Origin: Pogonophryne albipinna
Taxonomy: Eukaryota; Chordata; Actinopteri; Perciformes; Artedidraconidae
Direction: 5' to 3'
Assembly: GCA_028583405.1 (NCBI GenBank)
Contig: CM053259.1
Location: 16,234,594 to 16,298,593, forward strand
Length of the DNA stretch: 64,000 bases
In this document: positions 1 to 10,000 of the stretch, in pieces
Layout of the letters: each line of letters begins with the position of its first letter
Numbering within the stretch: position 1 is the stretch's first letter
Notes under the pieces: model-generated
What the model was told of the DNA's origin: nothing
Databases searched by the model: none
Seen by the model: the letters and a program-made list of their open reading frames with translations, nothing else
Position numbers and translations under genes: made by a program

Positions 1-286
1 TTTTAACGTCATGCAGATTCAGATAGCGGAATGATTGCATGTGAAATTAGTCTTGATTTTCATTTAAAGTGACATTTACAAAAAAAGTGCTTCTCACCCA
101 AGCTGAATGAAACCTGGAAATGGGCTTTAGCTGCAACTGAATTACATTTATCATAGAAGTTTTATTGGAAAAAGACAGATTTTCCATTTATCCTAGTCTC
201 TTTACAATGGTGGTTCATGTTAAGTTATGATGTGTGTTGCAGGTCAAATAAATGTGTTGTTCTAATGCAATGTCCCTTATTTCCAG
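1..286 (+). other. herpud2: herpud2 intron (5' part of gene off window)
   Basis: Non-coding, ending in the acceptor TTCCAG at 281-286. I see no other feature in it. Confidence 0.8.
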
Positions 287-400
287 CTGGAATCAATACT
301 CCCCTCAGTCCACCCCCCCCACCAACATGCCTGCTTATTACAACCCCATGACACTAATGTGGTGGCAGCAGCTGTACGCCCGACAATACTACATGCACTA
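287..400 (+). CDS. herpud2: herpud2 coding exon (first in window)
   Basis: Follows acceptor TTCCAG and ends at donor GTAAGT (401). Reads WNQYSPQSTPPTN then YYNPMTLMWWQQLYARQYYM, the Trp/Tyr-rich block before the linker. It enters with one base completing a codon and ends with two bases (TA) of a Tyr codon finished by the next exon. Confidence 0.92.
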
Positions 401-3043
401 GTAAGTTGCTTCATGTTTCTGGATGTTTTACCCCTACAGGCAGAAATAAAAAGCATTACAGCCAACTTTATTTCTTATTTGTCTCCCTGCAGTCAGTACC
501 TGGCGGCCTCCTCTCAACACCTCAGACCCGATCAGCCCTCGCCCCACTCCAACCAGCCCGACCCTCTGAGCCAGCGTCCTCAGGCAGATCGCCGTGGCAA
601 CCCAGAAGTCCAGATGAACGCCCAGGGAGGAGAGATCCTGAACGAGGAGGAGCTCAACAGGGATTGGCTGGACTGGGTGTACACATTTTCACGTGCTGCC
701 ATCCTGCTCAGTATAGTCTACTTCTACTCTTCCTTCAGCCGCTTCGTCATGGTGATGATGGCCATGCTGGTGCTCTACCTGTGAGTCCTTCCTCATTCTG
801 CAGTTCTGGTTTATATTCAGGGCTGCACATAACTGGTGCGCAGGTGCGCATGCGCACCTCGGCCAAAAAAAGAGCACCGGGTCATTTGAAAAAAGGTGCA
901 TTTGCGCACCAACATTGAGAGAGAGGGAGAGAGAGAAGAGAGGAGAAAGGAGATAGAAGAGAGAGAGAGAAAGATATTTACGAGTTGCATATGAACTCAG
1001 GGTCGGCTCGTAGCACTGGCGTTATAGATGTTCGCCTCGGGCGCCAGATCTGGGGAGGCGCTGCGCTGACAGCTCTGGGAGAGAAAAAAACATTTTTCAC
1101 CGTTGGTGCTAATCCTAATTTTCGGCCTTGATGTAACAACATTCATAATTAAGTAAATGTAACACCCTTTTCACCCCGGTTACACGTTTCATTTGCCCTG
1201 TACGATGGGCGCTGTAAGAGATGAAAATGGGGGATGTTGGCTTATCTGGCGCCCGCAGCTCACAGCCAAAATGCGAGGGAGAGAGGGAGGGTTGTTAGGG
1301 CTGTTGTTATTAGAATCTGGTGCTAGCTAAGAAGAAGATGTTTCTACAATGATGTGGAGGAAGAGTCCTCTCCAGTCAGACTGAGAGGCTGATAATACAG
1401 CTCAGTGAGGTAAAGGACTCTGAATGTTTAGATAGTTCACTTTAGTCTAAGTTCAAACGGTTTGGTCACAATTTATGTAAACACATATTTCCAAGGCGCT
1501 CCTTTATAATTATTGGGATAAACAGGTTTGAAATCATTCCAATGCATACTATAGGACAGTAACCAAAAATATCCTTTAAAACTGGAAAGATAAAAAAAAG
1601 ATGCATAAATAAATGTTAAATATGAATGAACAACACAAATAAAATAAGTTTAATTTGTTATTGGCTATGGTAGGTTATTGGTTATGTTCACATACTTATT
1701 TGATTACATCCACTTGTCTAAGATGACAACAGAGACTTTCCACCCAAACCCAGCTGTTGACTTGTGGATGCAAGCAGCTAATCGCAGACTCAACCAGAGA
1801 GAAAGTAGTAGGCCTACATCATCAGCTACCATGTCTGACAGAGAGGAAGACAGTGAGGAGAACAGTCAGGAGGGCAGTGATGACAGCTTGTAGGATTACT
1901 GGTCGTGCTAATGTTGTCTTGTGTTCACCTCTGCATGTGTGTTTAGTGCCGTGTGTCTGGCAAATAAAGTCAAGACCCCCTCAAAAGTTACGGTTTATTT
2001 AATTTTAAGGATGAGCACCAAGCAACATCTCCAGGTGCTCCTTTGAGAACCAGGGCAAAAAAGTTATGTGCACCCCTGTTTATATTATATCGTGTTATCA
2101 ATCTCCCATAATCATTGAGGCTTTTTTCTTACTGGAACTACATCAAAACAGTCAATACAATTAGGTGTTCCTACATTTAGGCCCTGATGTTATTCAAGGT
2201 TAGGGCAGGATATAAAAAGTGTTTAACGTCAGTTGTTTATCCCCGTTTGCAGGCATCAGGCCGGCTGGTTTCCCTTCAACCTGGAGAATGAACTCCAGCT
2301 TCCTGGAGCCAATCAGGACGATCTGGAGGGAGAGCAACAGAACCAAGACTTTCAGGAAATGGTAACCAGCCATCTCTCAGACATCTCAAGCTTTAACATC
2401 AGAAATGCCTCACTCAAATCACTGCAGTTAAAATATCCTAAACCAATGTAGAAGTCATGCTGGAGGATCAAGCATTTCATATGATATATTGTCTTCAACT
2501 TCTTTTTAGCTGGAGAGAGTTTTGCTTTAACTCTTCAGCGGATGTGATGTGAAATGTATCAAAGAAGAACACTTTCAATCAAAAGTAAAAGTACAGTTTT
2601 TTCAAGTCATCAAATCCATGTTACAGTTATGAAAGTAAATGGAATTTATTTGTCTTTAAATGTTGGTTACAGGGTTACTTTAAAGTACAAAATGGACATT
2701 GACTGAAATACTTTATCTTCATACGATGAGTCTGAATTGGTCAGACATGGGAGTAACTTTGCATTAGTGAGCAAATGCTCAAGTTAACATAATGGAATCT
2801 CATCTCAGTCAAATATAATCTAGTGCATTTTAGTGCTACTGTTTAACACCCGATTGTCCTCTTATTACACTATAGGAAGGAGTGTTGGACGATGGGTCAG
2901 ACGATGATGGGGAAAGTGGCGAGGAAGCAGCAGAAGATCCGAACAGCGCCCCACACACGGGTTTCCTGTCCTCCACCTGGTCCTTCATCATCACCTTCTT
3001 CATGTCTCTCGTCCCAGAGGGGCCGCCAAACGCTGCTAACTGA
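287..3043 (+). CDS. herpud2: herpud2, C-terminal half (partial gene, four coding exons)
   Basis: HERPUD2-like (homocysteine/ER-stress ubiquitin-like domain family) membrane protein; the family works in ER-associated degradation. Coding exons are 287-400, 493-780, 2253-2361 and 2876-3043, giving 225 residues in the window; the N-terminal ubiquitin-like domain lies upstream of base 1. All junctions are GT-AG and in phase. Seen: a MWWQQLYARQYYMHY block, a VQMNAQGG motif, an NRDWLDW motif, then a strongly hydrophobic segment (SRAAILLSIVYFY, then FVMVMMAMLVLYL) expected to form the membrane hairpin, an HQAGWFPF motif, an acidic stretch, and the family-type C terminus FFMSLVPEGPPNAAN. The VQMNAQGG and NRDWLDW blocks fit HERPUD2 better than HERPUD1. 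It converges with slc4a7. The third intron holds a hAT insertion. Confidence 0.93.
493..780 (+). CDS. herpud2: herpud2 membrane-segment exon
   Basis: Acceptor CTGCAG (487-492), donor GTGAGT (781). Encodes a Pro/Ser/Gln-rich linker, VQMNAQGG, NEEELNRDWLDWVY and about 30 hydrophobic residues ending VLYL. This is the ER-membrane part of the protein and the best conserved block in this half. Confidence 0.94.
818..2078. mobile_element. hAT-type DNA transposon remnant in herpud2 intron, 1261 bp
   Basis: Bounded by an exact 8-bp direct repeat TTTATATT (810-817 and 2079-2086), the target duplication size of hAT elements. The termini are inverted: CAGGGCTGCACATAACT at the left, and the complement of AGTTATGTGCACCCCTG at the right, differing at one position. 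A short reading frame at 1723-1893 contains FHPNPAVDLWMQAANRR followed by an acidic Ser/Glu tail, which resembles the end of a hAT transposase; no catalytic core is visible. It begins 37 bp after the splice donor. Element boundaries are seen; family assignment is from TIR form and TSD length. Confidence 0.85.
2253..2361 (+). CDS. herpud2: herpud2 coding exon (HQAGWFPF)
   Basis: Acceptor TTGCAG, donor GTAACC. Begins HQAGWFPFNLENELQLPG, the segment directly after the membrane region in HERPUD2, then a Gln/Asp/Glu-rich stretch ending FQEM. The first base completes the Leu codon split across the hAT-containing intron. Confidence 0.92.
2876..3043 (+). CDS. herpud2: herpud2 terminal coding exon
   Basis: Acceptor CTATAG; 55 codons plus TGA at 3041-3043. 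Acidic region (DDGSDDDGESGEEAAEDP) followed by GFLSSTWSFIITFFMSLVPE and the terminal GPPNAAN, matching the family C terminus EGPPxxAN. Confidence 0.94.
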   Translation, partial: EGVLDDGSDDDGESGEEAAEDPNSAPHTGFLSSTWSFIITFFMSLVPEGPPNAAN

Positions 3044-3353
3044 ACCACGAGCCGCCACAGTTCTCCACCAGGGCACATTGTTTCTTCACAGAGGAGGACG
3101 AGTCTCCCTCCTGCTTAGGGAAACTGTTTCTGTTGCAGTAAAGTGTTAGTTTCCCCAATAGTGATCTTTACCACATATAAGACAAATGACTGATTTAACC
3201 TGGAATAGATCAAAAAGATACAAACTCGGTTTAACTGCTATATACAAGGATTGCTAATGACGCCTTGTGAACATAGTCAAAATAATTAAGTGTCCGCCAA
3301 TGCATTGTTTAATTATTATTTTTTTTGAATAAATGACAGCAGGCACATTTAAA

Positions 3354-3393
<40 letters not shown>

Positions 3394-3965
3394 CATTGCA
3401 GCATTAGGCCTCAAACCTGAATCCGTCTTTATTTCTTTTTTTAAGAAGCTGCATTATTTGTTGGATTAGTTTTGTTTGAATTGTAATTATTTTTTTTAAC
3501 GGTGTTTTATCTAAATAAGAGATGTTATTTTAAAAAGGGGGCCACTAAGCCTTCAGTGATTAACCCCGAGTCATGTAGCGCCTGTGATCATTTATATGAG
3601 AAATCCTAGAATGAGAGTTCATAAAATTGTCTTTACACATTGTTTACTGTGTTGAAATGTATCTCTGAGTGATGATAGCTGCCGATGTGTGATTTTTACA
3701 AAGTGAAACATGAACCACTAATTCTCTGACAGCCTGAGTAAAGTAGAATAATGGATATTCCACTATTAATGGAAAATACAACAGGCTGGGGTTTGTTGGG
3801 TTTAAAGTCACGTGGCACCGAGCGAACGTAGAAACTTTAAAATGTCCTACTGCCCCGATTCAGAGTTCCTGTTGGACAAAGCTCTCACCTTAAGTGTGTG
3901 AAATGGCTGCTGCTGTTAACATGTTGTGAACTAATCATGTTTAATAAACCTTCATTCATGGTAAT
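3044..3965 (+). other. herpud2: herpud2 3' UTR (probable)
   Basis: Non-coding sequence after the stop. AATAAA hexamers at 3328-3333 and 3943-3948; the second is followed by a T-rich stretch and is the more likely main polyadenylation signal. The region includes a TA microsatellite. Extent is inferred from the hexamers. Confidence 0.55.
3355..3392. repeat. (TA)19 microsatellite
   Basis: Uninterrupted TA run of 38 bp within the probable herpud2 3' UTR. Confidence 0.98.
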
Positions 3966-5240
3966 GTTATCATTTGAGTCTCCAGATTCTCTGTAAATAA
4001 AAGAACATATCATCAGAACTACTGACATCATTGTCCTGCGCCACAGAAAGCATCATAACTACTCTTTAATTGTGTTAAATGGACTACAGTCAATCAGTTA
4101 ACGTGTTGCTCCACTGTGGAAGAACATTCGATTATATGCTAATAATGAGAATTTGATATACTGATTAGGTTGGTATTACAACTCCTAAAACAGTGCACAA
4201 CAATAAACACATTACATTCAGGATGGATTACACTTTACACATGAATACTTTAGGTCATTTAAATTATTGTCCACTATTATTTTCTGGCCCTTACCTGCGG
4301 ATATGAAGGTTCACCGTCAAATATACGCTTCCACATATCTAGACTGACAACTTTGATACTAATTAAGTGCACTAATCATATATCTGTGTTCTCACTTACC
4401 GCGGCTGAATAGACCTGCTGCTCAGGGTTTCTTGCAAGTTCCCCACCCTAACAAGATAACTAAACTAAAAGAGCGAGTGAGGGAAATGTCAAATCGAACC
4501 CAATCTTACCTGCCCACAGGCCTGAGAGCAGCACTAATTAGTCCAATGAGTGAAAACACCTGTGTGCCAGGGAGTGTAACCAAGGTTACACAGAATCTTT
4601 AAAGGGCCAGTAGCCTCAGCTGTAATGTGGAAGATGGAACTATACTGCCACCTTTCGTATTCAGCATGAACTGTTACAAATAACCTCGTAACATTTTCCT
4701 TTTATCCTTGAGGACACAATCAAAAACGTTGTAACACATTGTTTTCAATATTTAAGTATTAAAGATAACTTTTTTGTCAAACATCTTCACCTCATTACTT
4801 TATATGTTCACTTACTTTTGGAATGCTGCTACTTATTGTTGTATGGATGTGTAGTTATTTTTCTTTTTTAACGTGTACTTGCCTCTACTCTTACTGTACA
4901 TTTCCCAGCTGTGGGACAAATGAAGGACTTCTGTTAATTTTAGTTAAAAAATAAACATTTACCATAGTCTCAAACTTACCATGAGGATAGTTGAGGCATA
5001 TCTTTCTGATGGATCTTTGCTAAGCTAAAATAGATGAAATGGTCCTGCTTTAGTGTTGAAACCATTAAGGAAAAATATGACTTGTATAGCGGGAAGTTAC
5101 AAAAAACAAACATTTTCTTAGTGTGATCTGAGTGCAGAGTCGGGAGAAGAAAGAACTAGTCCATTTATCCCTACCAGAGAAATGAAACAGCCAAACACTC
5201 AAGACTCATTTATAATGAGTGGTTTTAAAATGAAGACAAT
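3966..5240. other. convergent intergenic region herpud2 / slc4a7
   Basis: AT-rich sequence with no reading frame resembling a protein and no repeat I can delimit. Transcription converges here from both sides. It is also where synteny with human changes. Confidence 0.5.
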
Positions 5241-5261
5241 AGAAAACACCATGTATTCACT

Positions 5262-5267
5262 TTTATT
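5262..5267 (-). terminator. slc4a7: candidate slc4a7 polyadenylation signal
   Basis: AATAAA on the - strand (TTTATT on +), about 1.7 kb after the slc4a7 stop. Other AATAAA hexamers on the - strand lie at 6398-6403, 6090-6095 and 5931-5936, so shorter 3' ends are possible. Choice of this one is inference. Confidence 0.4.
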
Positions 5268-6965
5268 GCTTTGCACCAAATGGTCATGACAGAAAAGTCA
5301 TAATTCAAACCAACAACAGGATGTGTACTAATGTATGTTTACTAAGTGATGACTGAGTGTTCCATGTTTTCGTTGATCCACCCGTTTGAGCTAAAATCTA
5401 TGTGAAAATAGGTGTACTAGTTAACTCTTGAAAAGTAATGATGGTCCGTCTTTGGCATGTGTGTGCCATCACGCGAGTACCTGTACATCTGTTCTGAACA
5501 CTTACATTATCAGTACAAGACTTACACATAAAGAGCTTCGACAAGGCACGTAAGCTATTGTCCGTATAGTCACTGTAGCTACACACAGACAGACGATGAT
5601 ACGAATCATTTCACAAAGTAATCTTTGCCTGCGTATCAGCCAGGTTAATCAGTCCATACACTGCACAGTATGGAATACTTATTGCTAAAACAGGACCCCA
5701 CATAGCAGAATAAGAACAACTTCATAGAATATAATAGTTTCTTTTACACTTACTGTAGAAATATTTTTGCATAAAATAATTTGCAACGCTAACCATATCA
5801 AATTATCTTTACACCACACACACACACTATAACCAACAATAATAGACAGTATAAAAACCGGTGCATCTAACTGGGTCACGGATATTCTCTTTTTTACTTT
5901 GTAACTTACTATATTTTATGATTTACAGCATTTATTAAAATAGTTGTGATACCAGCGATGAGGAAGGAATACAGTGGACAGGTAATTATCACTGCCTAGT
6001 GACCACAGTCAGAAATCATTAAAGATTCCTGAGTTGTTTTAACTGACATTTGAACAACAGCTTTATAGATATAGTGGGAGGAGTGACCATTTATTTTTTA
6101 CATCCATTTTAGGTAAGAAACTATACTGGCAAAGTGCTTACTGTACAGTACAGACTTCATATGGCCTCTGAAGTAGGTTTTCTATAACGTTACAAATGAA
6201 AAGAACACAGTATACATACATACTATTTCTATAAGATAAACATACACTATGAACAGTGAGGTTTACAGTGAAAACAACTGACCAACTTATGAGCAGCAAT
6301 ATCAATACTGACTGATCCATGAGAAAACACCACAAAGACGTACGTAGCAGTAGTGTGGCGCATGAGTAGTAATCTGAATGTACCTCCTTTTGGTTTGTTT
6401 TATTTACAGTGCCATACAAATTATGAAATATAATCCGTACAGTACTTGAATGGCTTTAATCAAATGGGATTTGAAGCTGGTGTCGTTGCGTGGGGTCTTA
6501 ATTTAACCTTAAATAAATGAAAAACAACAGCAGGGCGACTCCTGGTGTATGAGCTAAAATAAACAGTACTGTGATCGGCTAAAGCAGTACAATTGAAATT
6601 AAAATATATAGTGAGCTAAAAGTAAAAAGTGTCAGTCCATGATCCTCACCAGTGAGGCCCGTTCCTTTGGCATCTTTCAATGCATGTCAAATTGCAAGAT
6701 GGAGAGACTTCCTGGACAGTGAGCGGCGGCGGGCAGTAACAGCAGAATTCCTTCTTTTCAGTGCATTGGCCATTTGTGCATGTGCTGCACACGTCCAAGA
6801 CTCGAGTGGAGTGGGACTCAGGGCCCGGGGGGGGGAGCTCGTCTGCTGCCCCCGGGAAGGGAGCTCTGCAGGCGGGTTGTGCTGCTCCAGTTCTACGCCC
6901 CCCCTCTGCCGCTCTGATGGTGCCCGTCAGCGGGGTGAAGTGTTGTGTGGGAGGAGGTATTGAGA

Positions 6966-6979
6966 GGGGGGGGGGGGGG
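6966..6979. repeat. G14 tract (C14 in slc4a7 mRNA) just after the stop
   Basis: Fourteen consecutive G on +, separated by only three bases from the slc4a7 stop codon. In the transcript it is poly(C), a type of site bound by PCBP/hnRNP K proteins in other mRNAs; a role here is inference. Confidence 0.9.
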
Positions 6980-6982
6980 TTA

Positions 6983-7064
6983 TCACAGGAAGGTCTCGGA
7001 GCTGGAACCCCCTCCTGGTGAGTCGGGGCTGATGTCGACTTTAACGCAGGCCATCTTCTCCTGG
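6983..7064 (-). CDS. slc4a7: slc4a7 exon 25 (terminal coding exon)
   Basis: Acceptor TAACAG on the - strand. Completes a Ser codon, then [26 protein letters not shown] and TGA. VKVDIS aligns with VKISFE of human NBCn1, and ETFL with its ETSL class I PDZ ligand. Phase matches exon 24 exactly, which identifies this distant small exon. Confidence 0.88.
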
Positions 7065-10000
7065 CTGTTACAGAGACAGAGAGCACAAGGCAAGGTGAGC
7101 GCCGGTGCTAATTTATGCGGGGGCTGAGGGGTGAGATTTTGTCAGGTAGAGGAGTGATAGATCTGCTCTTAGAACTACATTTCACCACCTATGGTTCACC
7201 TTGTTGATGACAGGGCTCATGTGAGGACTGTGTTAAAATATTCAGCTCTGAGGTGAGACTTTGAGGTTTGTCAACTTTTGCAAAAAGGTTTTACGGATTT
7301 GGATGGGTACAAGAGGTTGAGGATTCCTTTAATTAGTACTTACAGAGAAAACAAACCCTGTTCTTTGCTGATTAAGATCTCGACTGACACTCGAGACTAT
7401 TTTCTCCTGATTTAATATTAAACTCATATCCTACCTTCAAGGCAGTGATGAAATGCTCAGTTTGTTCCACTAAAGTATACAAATATTCTGGCAGTCTTAG
7501 CCTTTTGGGTGAATATGATATACAGTGATACAGTCGGGAGGTGGGGCTCTGGGAAACTCCAGGAGATGGCATAGCTACCTTTCGCTACGCTTCACAGGTT
7601 GGAGGCATGAGGCACTCGAGTTCACGGCTTTCCAAGCTGCGGATTTGGCCATTTCATCAGAAATATTTACAACCAAGGGGTCAGTATCAGAACTTCATGC
7701 CACAATGCAAACACACACACACACACAAACCAACGGACACACACAAACATGAAAAACAAAGAGAAGACCGGCATGGAGACACCAAATCAACAGGAGACGT
7801 TTAGTGCAAGACAGTTCAAACAAGCAGACACAAACATGCAGAGAAATCAGAGATGAACACAAATAAACAAATGAATGACAGACAAAACATACAGTTCTAT
7901 GCTGACATGTATCAGGAAATATGGGTCCTTTCCATTAGGGGCACAAGTTATTATTCACAAGTTTAATTTATACACATTCTGAGTTAGTAAGACAAGGACA
8001 AGAGTCTTGCACAGGTCTAGTTTTGCAAACCTGCACAGCTCAGCATCGCAAAATCTATTCTTTAAAATAAATGTAGACTTTCTGAGACAATTAGAGAGAC
8101 AATTAGAGAGACAATTAGAGAGACATGCTTGCATTGAGTTTTTAAGAGAGATTATTACCCGTGCCTGCAACCGTTTATTTAAATAATAATTTTTTGCCCT
8201 GTTTCATAACTTTTTGCAGGGTACCCGACCCAGTGCAGGACTCTGGATAAGGTTATTTCCACAAGACAAATGTTTTGTCACATGATTTTACCCTCAAAAT
8301 GTAAATTAACGAGAAACCAAATCACACAAAGCAGTGTGTTTTAAGGCAGCCTTTCTATTTTTGACGACAGTTTAGGCCATGCGCTAACTGTCTGAGCATC
8401 AGTGAGGGTTAGAACACAGCTGTGTGGGTCAGATGTTTTGCATCAGACACACAACCCTGCTACCTCGTCATCCATTGGGAGGCTGTGGGTCACTAGTCCT
8501 ATTCTGTATGATCTGTTCAAGATGGACATAATAACACACAGCTGACCAGTGTCCAGAATCACAGTTACCATTACACGTTGTACATGACAACACGATGCAT
8601 CAGAAAATATGTGTACATCTTTAGTTTATACGTTTACCACAAGCTACATGGACAACGTTTCTGGATATTATCACCCACAATATAATTATGAGGGAGGAAG
8701 AACATTTCTTGGGAATTATTTACAGTCTATTAAACATTTTAAAGCCATTAACATGTAGTTTGCTGCATCAGACCATTACAAAAAGTAAGTATAAAAGACG
8801 AGCTGTTTGTTGTGACATGAGAGTATATGTTTAAATAAAGAATACACCTGTTGCCTCACTTAAACCTTTGAAATAAACCTGCTTTCATCCCAGAACTGGG
8901 CCTCAAAGTGTGCATTACTCACCTCCCTGAGAGGGCTTTCACGGGGATGGTGAGCAGGTTTGAGCCTTCAAAGTTGACCTTCCGGCTACTCTCCTCTTCT
9001 TCTTCTTGCAGTCTGGTCTCTTCATCCTGAATCAAAACAGCATTGGAAGCCTAAATCACAAAATAGCCGTCACTAAACAAGTGAGGCTAGTAAAACACTG
9101 CGAAGGGGTTATATGTCCAACTGTCTATCTTTTTGATCATTAGTGTGAATGCTGTGCAACAGCATGCTACTATTGTTCTTCCGTTTCTTTATTCTTCTGA
9201 AACTTCTTATTTCACCCAAAATTTTCTGTCGAATAACTTCAGCATACTTTCAGATACAGAAACCATTCAAATATCAAAATATTCAGCCTTTTCAGCACAT
9301 GATGGGAAACCTTCAACTTTTTCAAAATATGTTATACTTTTTGAAATATTCAGCTTTTAAAACTCTTTTTTTAACATGTAACTCAATGGGAGGAACCTTC
9401 AAATCCTTTTTTAGCTACACCGTTTGCAAAATGCTACTCCTTCCACATACTTTCAGCTAGAGACTTCATTCCAACTTTAAAACGGTCACAAGACATTCAG
9501 CTATAAAATGTATTCTTCAGATTTTTGATATCTTTTACACCTTGAGATATTTAACTTAGTTTGGAGCTTGGTAAAGAGGCCTTCTTCAGATTTTAACATT
9601 AGTGTGTATTGCGCCGCACGTTAAGTCTAGAGTGCTTTGATCTCAAAACAGAATGGAGGAAAGCTTGAAATTCGCCCCAATTCTTTTGGTAAATTCAGCC
9701 TCATCTTTCCTAAAAGCACAAGCCGCACACCTTTAGTTAATCTGCCAAAAAAGCAACATTAGTGTCCCGAAAGTACACAAAAAGAACATTAAAACGCTCA
9801 TCAGGGTCCTGACATGCTCAAAGCGTAGACATTTTACCGATAGCAGCTACCGGTTTTCAACTATAGTTAGAAATGTAAGATGTTTATCCCTCATTCAGAT
9901 CAATGGAAAGGCTCTCCTTTCACTGATCACTGCAAATCTCCATGGAAACCTTTGATCTCGGCACACAGGTATTATGATTAGGAGTTCAGCACAGACACTG

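Larger units (their letters stand above)
5241..6982 (-). other. slc4a7: slc4a7 3' UTR (probable)
   Basis: No coding potential. The UTR begins with a second in-frame stop (TGA TAA) and then a run of 14 C in the mRNA sense (6966-6979), followed by a pyrimidine-rich, GC-rich stretch to about 6640 and then AT-rich sequence. Length is inferred from the polyadenylation hexamers. Confidence 0.5.

Noticed and set aside
8084..8125. short direct repeats as a possible CRISPR-like array
   Set aside because: Units are contiguous with no spacers; ordinary tandem repeat in a vertebrate intron.
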